Source of the DNA: Deltaproteobacteria bacterium
GTDB taxonomy: Bacteria > Myxococcota_A > UBA9160 > UBA4427
Reading direction: 5' to 3'
Assembly: GCA_029261835.1 (NCBI GenBank)
Contig: JAJDAO010000009.1
Location: forward strand, 207,891 to 271,890
Length of the DNA stretch: 64,000 bases
Shown: positions 24,747-33,862 of the stretch, piece after piece
Numbering within the stretch: the first letter of the stretch is position 1
Layout of the letters: the number at the start of each line of letters is the position of its first letter
The notes under the pieces: model-generated
What the model was told of the DNA's origin: nothing
What the model saw: the letters and a program-made list of their open reading frames with translations, nothing else
The model's database searches: none
Made by a program: the position numbers and the translations under genes

Positions 24747-26314
24747 CGTTCGCGTCGTGCGCGCGAGACATCGCCCTGAGAAGGGCGCGGCCCTCTGCGC
24801 CAATTTCTCCATCGAAATCGTGCAGGACTTGCTCGTAGCCCGCGTTCAGTGCGCCAGCGGAAAGGAGCTTGTGGTACCCACTCTGAGTCACTTCTAGCCC
24901 GAAGACCTCGCGGGTCAGAATCCCGACATTCTCTGCGAATGTCTCAATGGAAGGTCGCGTGGCAGTGACGAGATCGCCTGTGCGCCGGAATAGCCACACG
25001 CACTTCTTCGGCACCTCCTGCAGTACCACGGGCGAGTGTGTCGCGATGATTGCCACGCCGTTTCGCTGTCGTAGGAGGTCTGAGAGCGCGCGGACGAACG
25101 AGCTTAGAAGGGGCGGGTGAAGGTGGCTCTCGGGTTCATCGATTAGAACCAGAGAGCGCTCGTCGATTGTCTGAACCAACCGCGCGGTTGCGAGCAATAC
25201 GATCTTATGGCCTGAGCTGAGTGAGTCGAAGATTTCCTCGGCCGCTGAGTTCGAGGTGAATGTGCCTTCGCGATCGTCCGGGTCTGCGATTCCGAGATCC
25301 GCGAATCCCGGATCAGAGCTCAGCGTGGAAAGCGCTGTCTTCCACCTACGGAGCCGCTTGCCAGTGGAGCAGCTGCGTAGTGCCGAGGCGAACTCACCTT
25401 GCAGCTCGTCGAGGGACTTGATGGTGCGATGCGTCTGGTCCGCCGGGATTGGTTCGTTCGAACCGGCGTTGGGATCATTCGCTACCTGCGAGCCGATGTA
25501 CCGGTAGCGCATCCCGCCTCGCACGTCGGCGAAACGACTCGGGTCGAATCTATCGAAGATGCTGAACGAAACGACTACTAAGTTCGCGAAACGTGCTGGC
25601 GATCGGTCCAGGTAGGGAAGGTCGCCGGCGTCCAGGTCCGGCTCGGATTCAAACGCGAATCTTCCGTCTGCGGTGGCGTTCGCAGCGTGCGAACTACCGA
25701 CAAGCGCTTCTGCCATATCAGACAGGAGGCGAGTCTTGCCAACACCGTTCCGGCCAATAATCGCATGCACGTTGGTTGGCGGTTGTGAGTTTGGCTCGAC
25801 GTCGAAGGCAAGCGGATCCTTGAAATAGCTCGTGTGGAAGCGAAACGAATAACGCGAAAGTCTCGCATCCCCCTCGTAGTGCCAGTGGGAATTCGGCCTC
25901 CACATCGTTCGTTGCAACCGAGCGCAGGGCCGATGTCTGCATTGCTCTCTGATTTTGAAAGCGGCTCCAGATCTCGCGGTCGTGTACGCAATCCCTAATC
26001 GCAGTCAGAAACTCGTTTCGGGAATCGAGATGTAGCTCGGAGAGGGTCTCGTAGTAGTTTCGGTCCTGCCCGAGCGAGCAGTAGTCATCCGATAGTTCGC
26101 TGAAGCGCGACGGGACGTCTACGCGACCCTGTTCCATCTCTGTTGAGACGATCTTGACTGCGCCAATATCGTGACGCGTGCCATCTGCATCAAAGAGATG
26201 CACTTCGAACATTGTCTGGAAGTGGTAGTCGTCCCAGTTGTCGATCCGAAGCACGCACTTGTTGTGCGCCTCACTCGGTACGCCCTGGGTTCTCGGGATG
26301 ACAATGAATCTCAT
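24739..26314 (-). pseudogene. AAA ATPase, PtuA-like, split by a one-base frameshift
   Basis: Two overlapping frames make one protein of about 525 residues. The N-terminal part (MRFIVIPRTQG, LRIDNWDDYHFQTMFEVHL, to EFPLALRG) runs from 26314 to about 25870. The C-terminal part (DARLSRYSFRFHTSYFKDP onward) has Walker A GRNGVGKT, the ABC-like SSGHK and Walker B LVLIDEPESHLHP. On the plus strand a run of five C at 25869-25873 is one base too long; with four, ALRG joins DARLS seamlessly. The long N-terminal domain is typical of a known class of OLD/PtuA-like ATPases. It may be a mutation, phase variation or a sequencing error. Confidence 0.8.
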
Positions 26315-26333
26315 GGGCCCTCGACTTGGTTTG

Positions 26334-26345
26334 CGACAGTTGTCG
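26334..26345. promoter_or_regulatory. Palindrome in the promoter region of the Septu-like operon
   Basis: CGACAGTTGTCG, a perfect 12-bp palindrome 20 bp upstream of the ATPase start, in the only plausible promoter space of the operon. Possible operator; regulator unknown. Confidence 0.3.
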
Positions 26346-26449
26346 TCGGCATCCGTCTGGAGATGCCCGCAGGAACCCTATCACGCGAGCCCTTCGGTCG
26401 TCGAAGGAAGAAGGAGTACTTGGCCAGCAGGGCCGCCTAGGAAGAAACT

Positions 26450-26506
26450 GAAAACTGTCTCTTAGGCAGAGCCGTCTTTGGTCCGGAATAGCTCGCCGAC
26501 GGACAC
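26450..26506 (+). repeat. Dispersed repeat with terminator-like hairpin, copy 2
   Basis: AAAACTGTCTCTTAGGCAGA GCCGTCTTTGGTCC, about 80 percent identical to 20599-20657 and in the same orientation. Together they bracket the TMTC-to-Septu segment. Confidence 0.45.
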
Positions 26507-26869
26507 CTCCAGCTGACTCCCATCTGGGGATCTAACTCAGAGGCCGGTACCCGTTTGGCGGGGCTTGCCAGTGCCTCCCGAGAACTGAGGCGTTTTGAAT
26601 GACAATATCCCGGTCGGCCAGCTCAAGCCGGCCTTCTGCCGGCAGCGGAGGCGAGCGTCACATTCGCGATCTGGATCCGAGAGAGGTGCGGCTCGCGAGG
26701 CGTGATCCGAGTCGCTTTTCCGAAGAAAGCCGAGCCAGACCAAGAAATCGTCTCGCGCGGTGCACTGTGCTCCCCCAGTGCTCCCCCAGCACGAGACAGC
26801 TCCGAGGCGGTGTCCGCGGTGGACCTCGCAACCGCTCGATAAGACTCTCGAATCCCTGCACCGAGAAAA
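26507..26869. other. Island end region next to tRNA-Pro
   Basis: No gene supported. Frames here (for example the plus frame from 26599) are the spurious type commonly seen beside tRNAs. It contains the 18-bp CTCCCCC repeat at 26770. Confidence 0.4.
26770..26787. repeat. CTCCCCC-type 18-bp repeat, copy 3
   Basis: CTCCCCCAGTGCTCCCCC, identical to 14663-14680, 83 bp beyond the tRNA-Pro 3' end. The spacing equals that of copy 1 from the duplicate att site. Confidence 0.45.
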
Positions 26870-26946
<77 letters not shown>

Positions 26947-27190
26947 ACTGGCGGCGGAGTATGGCGTCTTCTCACGGTGGTCTCAAGCGCGGGCTGGGTT
27001 GAGCGGTCTTTCGGGTCCCCAGGCGGCCTCGCGGGTCGCCTGGTCGCGCCTGTACGGCATCCTCGACGGGATGCTGCGCGCCGCGCCGCGTTGCTTCTAT
27101 TATGCGGCTGTGCAGCTGTGAGGGTGGGCGGGTGCGCGGTGGGCTGGATCGCCGCCTGGCGTCACCGGCCGGGACCGTTTTGGGGGGCGC

Positions 27191-29599
27191 TTGGCGAGCT
27201 GGCTCGGGAGCGATGGCGTACTCACGGGTAGCCTGATCACGGCGCTGCTCGCCTGCGGCCTCTGCGTCACCGCACTGTGTCCTCGCTGGATCATCCGGTT
27301 TCCGCGCAGCGTGCTGTCGCTGCTCGCACTCGTCACGCTGGTTGCGACGAGTGCTCTGGTCGGTGTCGATCCTCTACGGGTGAACGTCAGCATCGATCCC
27401 TCCACCGAGCCTCTGCTGCCGGCCGGTGATCCCGGTCAGGCGCTCTACCGCACGGCGGTGCTCGACTTCGGTGATGATGAGCTCTACGCGATCGCGGTCG
27501 AGTGTGGGGAAGTCTTTAGCGTCGAGTGTCTCTCGGCGATCGATCGGGTCTCAGCTGCCGTGGCGAGACTCGAGGGCGTGCGCTCGGTCCAGAACCTGCT
27601 CGACGTCACTTCCTTTCGCTATGTCGCGGAGCGCGACTGGATCGAGATCCGCCCCTTCATCGAGCAGATTCCAAGCCAACCGGCAGCGCTTGCCCAGTTG
27701 CGTGAGCGTGCGCTGCGAGACCCCGTCTACCGCCACACGCTCGTTGCCCCTGATGCCACGGCGGCCGCCATCAACCTGAGCTTTCGCAAGATGAGCGATG
27801 CGCAGTTCATCGCCTCCGGGCTCGATCGCGAGGTGAGAGAGATCCTGGAACGCGAGTCGGCCGGCGACCTGCGCTTCTACGTCGCCGGGCGACCACACGT
27901 CAAGGTCCAGGTCTACCGCGGCATCCTGCGCGATCTGCGGCTGCTGATTCCGTTGGCGATACTCGTGATGGCGAGCGTGCTCTGGGCCTTCTTCGGCATG
28001 CTGCGTGGCGTGTTGCTGCCACTCGGCAGCGCTGTGGCGGGCAATCTCTGGACGTTTGGCGTGATTGCCTGGCTAGACGAGCCGCTCACGCTCTTGACCG
28101 GGCTGCTGCCCCCGACGCTGCTCGCAATCGGCAGTGTCTACGGGGTTCACGTCTTCTCGCGCTACGAGGAGGAGGCGGCCCGCGCACCGAGTGCTCCGGC
28201 TGCCGCCCTGCGCTGTCTCGAGCACGTTCGTGTGCCCGCGTTGATTGCCGGTCTCACTACGGTGATCGGCTTTGCGGCGCTCCTCATCTCGGACGTGCCG
28301 GCTGTCGGCGAGCTCGGCCTCTACTCGATGTTGGGCATCGCCTCCAATACGCTGATCGCGCTCAGCGGCATTCCCGCCGTTCTGGCGCTGCTGCCGCTGC
28401 GCACGGCGCCGGTCAGCGGTGAAGCGGACGCGGTGCATGCGGGCGCTCACGCGCGCTTTGCGGGCTGGCTCGGGGGTGGGCTCGATGCGCTGCTCGCCCG
28501 TCTGGCACGGGGCGTCGCGCATCGCGCGAGCGGGGTTGTCGCCCTCTGTCTCGCCCTCACTGCGCTGGCAGTACTGGCGATTCCGCGTATCGCGGTCGAC
28601 ACCGACTATCTCTCCTACTTCGACGAGCACGATCCCGTGCGGCTCGACTTCGAGGCGGTGAACCGGCTGCTGGCCGGCGCCGTACCGATCTATCTGGTGC
28701 TCGAGGGCACGGGGCCGGGCAGCTTTCGCGAGCCCGATCTGCTGCGCGCCGTGCAGGCGCTCCAGGCGGATATCGACCACGTGCCCGGCGTGAGCCGGAC
28801 TCTGTCGTTCATCGACACGTTGCGCCAGCTCAATCGAGCCTTCCAGGCAGACGACGCGTCTGCGGAGCGGGTTCCCGATACGCGGCCGGGTGTCACGGAG
28901 CTCCTGTTCATGCTGCCCAAGGCAGAGCTGAGCCGTTTCATCACCGTGAATCACGGTCGGGCCAATCTCATCGTGCGTACGGGTGAAGTCGGTTCGGCGG
29001 CCATCCTCAGGCTGGTGGAAGGGCTGGAGCGCATCGTTGCCGATCACCCATTGCCGCGCGGTGTGGGCGTGGCCATCACCGGCAACACGGTCTTGCTCTC
29101 CCGCAGCGCCGACGGCATCGCCCGTCGTCAGCCGTGGAGCGTGGGCCTGGCCTCCGCCGCCATCTTCCTGATCATCGGTCTCGGCCTGAGATCACCCGCA
29201 CTGGCCGCTGTCGCGATGATTCCGAATCTGATTCCGGTGTTGGTGTTCTTCGGAGCGCTCGGCTTTGGCCTGGCGCCGCTCTCGCTGCCCACCAGTCTGA
29301 TCGGCAGCATGGCACTGGGCATTGCCATCGATGACACGGCACACTTTCTGGTGCGCTACCGCGCCGAGCGGCGGCATGGCGCCGACCCCGGACAGGCGGC
29401 GCTGCTCTGCAGTCGCTTCGTGGGCCGACCGATCGTGATCACGTCGCTGATGCTCTGTGCCGGGTTCCTGGTCGTGATGGGCTCGCAGTTCGCCACGCTG
29501 CGTGAGTTCGGTGCACTCTCGGCCTTCACCATGGCGGTCTGTCTGGTGACAGACCTCGTCCTGTTGCCCGCCGTGCTGGTCAAGCTCGAGCCGCGCTAG
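27191..29599 (+). CDS. RND/MMPL-family transporter
   Basis: 802 residues with two homologous halves, each an N-terminal helix, a large periplasmic domain and a five- to six-helix bundle. Sterol-sensing/MMPL signatures recur: LTGLLPPTLLAIGSVYGVHV with RYEEE in the first half, and SLIGSMALGIAIDDTAHFLV with RYRAE in the second, both holding the proton-relay acidic residues. It likely exports lipids, hopanoids or lipoprotein-linked cargo from the inner membrane. TTG start chosen at 27191; a later start is possible. The convergent LolA-like neighbour supports an envelope-lipid role, since these families are often paired. Confidence 0.85.
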   Translation: MASWLGSDGVLTGSLITALLACGLCVTALCPRWIIRFPRSVLSLLALVTLVATSALVGVDPLRVNVSIDPSTEPLLPAGDPGQALYRTAVLDFGDDELYAIAVECGEVFSVECLSAIDRVSAAVARLEGVRSVQNLLDVTSFRYVAERDWIEIRPFIEQIPSQPAALAQLRERALRDPVYRHTLVAPDATAAAINLSFRKMSDAQFIASGLDREVREILERESAGDLRFYVAGRPHVKVQVYRGILRDLRLLIPLAILVMASVLWAFFGMLRGVLLPLGSAVAGNLWTFGVIAWLDEPLTLLTGLLPPTLLAIGSVYGVHVFSRYEEEAARAPSAPAAALRCLEHVRVPALIAGLTTVIGFAALLISDVPAVGELGLYSMLGIASNTLIALSGIPAVLALLPLRTAPVSGEADAVHAGAHARFAGWLGGGLDALLARLARGVAHRASGVVALCLALTALAVLAIPRIAVDTDYLSYFDEHDPVRLDFEAVNRLLAGAVPIYLVLEGTGPGSFREPDLLRAVQALQADIDHVPGVSRTLSFIDTLRQLNRAFQADDASAERVPDTRPGVTELLFMLPKAELSRFITVNHGRANLIVRTGEVGSAAILRLVEGLERIVADHPLPRGVGVAITGNTVLLSRSADGIARRQPWSVGLASAAIFLIIGLGLRSPALAAVAMIPNLIPVLVFFGALGFGLAPLSLPTSLIGSMALGIAIDDTAHFLVRYRAERRHGADPGQAALLCSRFVGRPIVITSLMLCAGFLVVMGSQFATLREFGALSAFTMAVCLVTDLVLLPAVLVKLEPR

Positions 29600-29761
29600 A
29601 GGCGCGGCCGGAAAGTCCCCCGTTGTACCGAGGGCGCGGCTGCGGTTCTCTGGCTAGGCGCGCGACCGAGAGGTAGCCGTAGTTACGGCGCAGGGAGCGG
29701 AACGCAGCCAGAGAGCCGCAGACGTGCCCGAATGCAGGGGGATTTTCCGGCTGCGCCTCTA
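29597..29761. repeat. 165-bp imperfect palindrome between convergent genes
   Basis: The left arm starts TAGAGGCGCGGCCGGAAAGT; the right arm read from the other strand starts TAGAGGCGCAGCCGGAAAAT. Similarity continues about 60 bp (CTGCGGTTCTCTGGCT against CTGCGGCTCTCTGGCT). The outermost TAG of each arm is the stop codon of the transporter gene and of the LolA-like gene. It can act as a bidirectional terminator or be a palindromic mobile element. Confidence 0.75.
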
Positions 29762-30577
29762 GTGCGAGGCCGCCAGGCGTCGCGGGTCGAAGTGTGTTGG
29801 CGACAGCCGGATATCGGGCTGGATCTCGAGCACTTGTAACCGCGTGTAGGAGTCGAGGCGCAGGTGGGTCATGGTGCTCGTCATCGGTACCCAGGCGTGC
29901 TTGATACGCTTCACGTGCTCGAGCGGAGAGACGAGTTGCTTGACCTCGATACCGCGTGCGTCCCAGTAGCGCGTAAGCAGCGGGATGGAGCGAGCGATGT
30001 CGATCGTGATCTCGAAGTGAGAGTACTGCGAGCGGGTCTCGGGTCTCGGGGTGGCGCGGATGACGAAGCAGTCGCGTGCGTGGTACCGGATATCGGGCAT
30101 GCGCTGATAATGGGCGTCTTCGAGCTCGCGCGGCAATATGTCCTCGACGCTGAAGTCGCTGCCGAAGATGGTCTCGCCCCGCAGGTTCACGCGACGCACG
30201 AGACGGTTGCTGCTGCGGTAGACGAACTGGTCGTTGACCCGGTCCAGGTTGTTGATGACCAGATAACCCGAGTGCCGGATATCGAAGGGTGCCGTGTAGA
30301 GCAGCAGCGACTTCGAGAGCACGACGTCGTCGAGTGGCCGGTCGTCGGGGCCGCGGAAGCTCTGAAACCACATCTCGAATTCCGTGGCCTGCGCGTTGCC
30401 CGCGCGATCGCCCGAGGTGAGTCGTGCTCGCTGCAGGTAGGAATCGAAGCGGTTCTCGAGCACGCGGGCGTAGATATCGCGTCCGCTGAGCTGCGGACTG
30501 GTCTCGACACCGCCGGCGCGGCCCGCGAGCGCCCAAGCCGCGGCGAGTGCCACCAGAGCGAGCGAGATGCCCCGCAT
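29759..30577 (-). CDS. LolA-like outer membrane lipoprotein-sorting protein
   Basis: 272 residues with signal peptide ISLALVALAAAWALAGRA. The rest matches the profile of outer-membrane-lipoprotein-sorting-like proteins: LENRFDSYLQRARLTSG, FEMWFQSFRG, LSKSLLLYTAPFDIRHSGYL, FGSDFSVEDILP, HFEITIDIARSIPLLTRYWD. This periplasmic half-barrel typically works with an MMPL/RND pump to carry lipid or lipoprotein, and the convergent transporter next door fits. Start ATG at 30577, with GGGGGA 8 nt upstream. Confidence 0.8.
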   Translation of the reverse strand: MRGISLALVALAAAWALAGRAGGVETSPQLSGRDIYARVLENRFDSYLQRARLTSGDRAGNAQATEFEMWFQSFRGPDDRPLDDVVLSKSLLLYTAPFDIRHSGYLVINNLDRVNDQFVYRSSNRLVRRVNLRGETIFGSDFSVEDILPRELEDAHYQRMPDIRYHARDCFVIRATPRPETRSQYSHFEITIDIARSIPLLTRYWDARGIEVKQLVSPLEHVKRIKHAWVPMTSTMTHLRLDSYTRLQVLEIQPDIRLSPTHFDPRRLAASH

Positions 30578-30695
30578 GTCGCCATCCCCCGGAGCCCACT
30601 CGGGCTCGGCTTCTACACTAGCCCGGACCCTTCGCGCGCGTCCGGCCGCATTCCTCAAGTCAGCTTCAGATGGCTGCGCTCGGGGACAGCGGGGA

Positions 30696-31382
30696 TCAGC
30701 GCCTTGCTGCGCGGCGCAGCGAGTCGATCGCGACCTTGTAGTCGGAGGTGCCGAATACGGCCGTTCCGGCGACGAACACATCCGCGCCCGCACGCGCGGC
30801 GTCGCCGATCGTCTCGACCTTGACGCCCCCGTCCACCTCGAGGTCCACCTGCAGGCCGCGCTCGTCGATCCAGCGCCGCAGGGTTGCGATCTTGGGTAGC
30901 GTCGTGTGGATGAATTGCTGCCCGCCGAAGCCGGGATTGACGCTCATCAGCAGTACCTGATCCACCTCCTCGAGCACCGGCTCGAGCGCCACCGCCGGCG
31001 TGCCGGGGTTGATCACCGCGCAGGCGCGCACGCCGGCCTCGCGAATCTTCTGCAGGCTGCGGTGCAGGTGCGGCGAGGCCTCGACGTGGACGCCCAGCGT
31101 GCTGGCGCCGGCCGCGATGAAGTCGTCGATGTAGCGTTCCGGTGCCTCGATCATGAGATGCACGTCGAGCGGCAGATCGGTGCAACGTCTGACCGCCTCG
31201 ACCACGACGGGACCGATGCTGATGTTCGGCACGAAGCAGCCGTCCATCACGTCGACGTGGACGCAGTCGGCCCCCGCGCGCTCGATGGCGTGGATCTCCT
31301 CGGCCAGCTTCGAGAAGTCGGCGGAAAGAATGGACGGGGCGATTCTCACTTGCTCGTCGTCTTGTTTCTGCTGCTGGCCCAT
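30696..31382 (-). CDS. rpe: Ribulose-phosphate 3-epimerase
   Basis: 228 residues; TIM-barrel enzyme interconverting ribulose-5-phosphate and xylulose-5-phosphate (pentose phosphate/Calvin pathways). Signatures: IAPSILSADFSKLAEE, the metal-binding HVDVMDGCFVPN, LDVHLMIEAPERYI, MSVNPGFGGQQFI, EVDGGVKVETI and AGTAVFG. Full length. It is the last gene of the priA-def-fmt-rsmB-rpe run, 16 bp after rsmB. The N-terminal MGQQQKQDDEQ extension is unusual but in frame. Confidence 0.95.
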   Translation of the reverse strand: MGQQQKQDDEQVRIAPSILSADFSKLAEEIHAIERAGADCVHVDVMDGCFVPNISIGPVVVEAVRRCTDLPLDVHLMIEAPERYIDDFIAAGASTLGVHVEASPHLHRSLQKIREAGVRACAVINPGTPAVALEPVLEEVDQVLLMSVNPGFGGQQFIHTTLPKIATLRRWIDERGLQVDLEVDGGVKVETIGDAARAGADVFVAGTAVFGTSDYKVAIDSLRRAARR

Positions 31383-31398
31383 GTGTGCTCGTCGTCGA

Positions 31399-32859
31399 TC
31401 AGTCGATTCGAATGATTCGCGCTGCGAAGAATCCGTCGCTGTCTTGCACGTGCGGGAAGCACCGCAGGAAGCCGTCGTCGTCGAGCACCGGCGAGAGTGT
31501 CGCTGGCAGCTCGGCCTTCGACGCCAGGCGGAACGAAGGATGGTTCGCGAGAAAGCCCCGCACGACGTCTTCGTTTTCTTCGCATAGGATGGTGCAAGTA
31601 CTGTAGACGAGAGTGCCGCCCGGTCTCAAGACTTCGGCCCCACTCTCGAGAATCGCCCGCTGCAGGTCGGCGAGCTGCAGCGGGTCACCGGGCCGAAGCC
31701 GCCAGCGGGCGTCGGGATTGCGGCGCAGCGTTCCGAGCCCGGAGCAGGGGGCATCGACCAAGATGCGATCGAAGCGGGCGCCTTCGGGCGGTGCGGCCAG
31801 GCCGGCGTCTGTCGGCAGGTCGGTCAATGGCTCGGCGGCGTCGCGTCGCAGCGTGCTGATGCCGGAGAGCCCGAGCCGGCGGGCACTGCGGGCCACCAGA
31901 TTCAGGCGCTGGGCGTTGCGGTCCAGTGCGAGCACACGCCCGGCCTCGCTCTGTGCCTCGGCGATGGCGGTGGTCTTGGTGCCCGGCGCGGCGCAGACGT
32001 CGAGTACGCGGTCGTCCGGCTGGACGTCGAGGAGCTCCAGCACCAGCTGAGAGGCCTCGTCCTGCACGGTGTACTCGCCGGACAGGAAGAGCGGATCTCG
32101 TCCTGGATCGCCCTTGCGTCCGAGCACGATTCCGTTGGGGGCGAGCTGGCACGCCCGAGCCGCCGGGAAGTTGCCGCGCAGCTTCTCGAGTAGCCGATCG
32201 CGATCGCCGCGTTTTCGGTTGGCGCGGATGGTGAGCGGCGGTGGCTCGTTGCAGGCGCGTGTCAGGGCGGCTGCCGCCTCGGCGCCGTAGTCCGACAGCC
32301 AGCGCTCGGCGATCCAGCGCGGCAGCGAGAGCGCGTGCTCCAAATGGCCGAGCGCGTCTTCTTCCAGCTCCGGGAACGCGACTTGGTCTGCATCCCGGGC
32401 CAGCCGCCGGAGCACCGCGTTGACGAGCCCGGTTGCCCGCTCTGCGCCGAGTGCCCGTGCACAGCGCACCGATTCGTCGACGGCCGCCGTGTTGGGAATG
32501 CGATCGCTGAAGCAGATCTGGTAGAGGCCGATGCGCAGCGTGGTGATGACCAACGGCTCGAGCTCCGCCAGGTCGCGATCGAGCGCGCTGCGCAGCAGGT
32601 AATCCAGGCGTCCACGCCAGCGCAGGGTTCCGTAGACGAGCTCGGTAGCGAGCGCGCGGTCTGCGCTGGCGAGGTTGCTGTGCGCGAGCGCCTCGTGCAG
32701 GGCGAGATCCGCATAGGCGCGAACGCGCTCGACGCGCTCGAGCACGCGCACGGCGATCAGCCGCGCGAGCGTCGGGCCGCCGCCGCGCCGCCGCCCGCCG
32801 CCGCTGCCGTTGGTGCTGTCCGGCCGCCCACGGCCGGGTCGGTGCCTCACGTTACTCAT
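31399..32859 (-). CDS. rsmB: 16S rRNA (cytosine-967 C5)-methyltransferase
   Basis: 486 residues from ATG 32859. The N-terminal NusB-like domain (DLALHEALAHSN, ELVYGTLRWRGRLDYLL) is followed by a RsmB/NOP catalytic domain with CAAPGTKTTAIAE (SAM site), DAPCSGLGTLRRNPD and YSTCTILCEENE, whose two Cys are the resolving and catalytic residues. It methylates C967 of 16S rRNA. The start overlaps the fmt stop by 8 nt. A Gly/Arg-rich N-terminal stretch (GSGGGRRRGGG) is an unusual addition. Confidence 0.95.
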   Translation of the reverse strand: MSNVRHRPGRGRPDSTNGSGGGRRRGGGPTLARLIAVRVLERVERVRAYADLALHEALAHSNLASADRALATELVYGTLRWRGRLDYLLRSALDRDLAELEPLVITTLRIGLYQICFSDRIPNTAAVDESVRCARALGAERATGLVNAVLRRLARDADQVAFPELEEDALGHLEHALSLPRWIAERWLSDYGAEAAAALTRACNEPPPLTIRANRKRGDRDRLLEKLRGNFPAARACQLAPNGIVLGRKGDPGRDPLFLSGEYTVQDEASQLVLELLDVQPDDRVLDVCAAPGTKTTAIAEAQSEAGRVLALDRNAQRLNLVARSARRLGLSGISTLRRDAAEPLTDLPTDAGLAAPPEGARFDRILVDAPCSGLGTLRRNPDARWRLRPGDPLQLADLQRAILESGAEVLRPGGTLVYSTCTILCEENEDVVRGFLANHPSFRLASKAELPATLSPVLDDDGFLRCFPHVQDSDGFFAARIIRID

Positions 32860-33856
32860 CGGCTCCGGTCTGTTGCACGCCCAGGCGCACTCCATCGGCA
32901 AGCGGGCGGCCGCGCAGAAAATCGGCAGCCTGCAAGATTCGCCCGCCCGGGCGCTGAACCTCCAGCGGCAGCAGCCAATCGTCGCCGGTGGCGATTTGCA
33001 GCGCCGGCTCCCCGCTCGTGCTCGCCACGCGCGCGGTGCCCGGCTCCGCCGCCGCGCGTGCTCCCGAGCAATCCGCCCGCGCGCGCAGGATACGCAACAC
33101 CTCCGGCCGCTCGCCAGCGGCGGCGGGCAAATGGGTGAAAGCGCCGGGACGGGGCGCCAGCGCGTGAATGCGGTGCACCAGCGTGCGGCTGCTCTGCCGC
33201 CAGTCGAGCAGGCCGTCCCGCTTCTCGAGCTTGGGCGCGACGCTGGCCCGAGCGTGGTCCTGCTCGCTCCAGCCCACCGTGTCGCAGCTGATCTGGTCGA
33301 GAACCTCCGCGATGGCGTCGGCTGCCAGCCGCGAGAGCCTTTCGGTCAGCTCGGCGGTGTTCTCCTGCTCCTCGATCTCGATCTCGCGCACCAGCGCCAC
33401 GGGGCCGGCGTCCATCTCGCGCTCGAGTCGCATGATCGAGACGCCTGTTCGGTTCTCGCCGTTGAGGATTGCCTGGGCGACGGGCGAAGCCCCGCGGTAC
33501 TTGGGAAGCAGGCTGGCGTGGGCGTTGATCATATAGCCGAACGCGGGAAGCGTTCTGACGCGTTTCGCAATGAACTGCCCATACGCCACCACCACGCCGA
33601 GGTCGGGTTCGTGCTCGCGCAGCGCCTCCGCGACCTCCGGGTCGCCCACGCGTTGCGGCCGGAGCAGCGGCACGCCGGCAGCGAGTGCCAGCTCGGAGAC
33701 CGGCGAGGGGGACTGCTTGCGTCCGCGTCCGCGTCCGCGGTCCGGCTGGCTCACCACTGTCACGACCGCGTGGCGGCCCTCGAGTAGTCGCTCGAGGCTC
33801 GGAATCGCCACCTGGGGTGTGCCGAAGAAGGCGATGCGAAGGTTTCGGGCAGGCAG
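32852..33856 (-). CDS. fmt: Methionyl-tRNA formyltransferase with apparent CTG start
   Basis: 334 residues from the proposed CTG. Formylates initiator Met-tRNA using 10-formyl-THF. Motifs: RIAFFGTPQ, NAHASLLPKYRGASP (catalytic Asn/His), GVSIMRLEREMDAGP (Asp); the C-terminal OB-like domain is present. No ATG, GTG or TTG precedes RIAFFGTPQ; the first standard start (GTG 33811) would delete this essential strand. CTG at 33856 gives MPARNLRIAFF and has AGGAG 9 nt upstream. The frame is the same as def, separated only by def's TAG, so readthrough fusion is the alternative. Identity certain, start unusual. Confidence 0.9.
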   Translation of the reverse strand: MPARNLRIAFFGTPQVAIPSLERLLEGRHAVVTVVSQPDRGRGRGRKQSPSPVSELALAAGVPLLRPQRVGDPEVAEALREHEPDLGVVVAYGQFIAKRVRTLPAFGYMINAHASLLPKYRGASPVAQAILNGENRTGVSIMRLEREMDAGPVALVREIEIEEQENTAELTERLSRLAADAIAEVLDQISCDTVGWSEQDHARASVAPKLEKRDGLLDWRQSSRTLVHRIHALAPRPGAFTHLPAAAGERPEVLRILRARADCSGARAAAEPGTARVASTSGEPALQIATGDDWLLPLEVQRPGGRILQAADFLRGRPLADGVRLGVQQTGADE

Positions 33857-33862
33857 CGGAGA

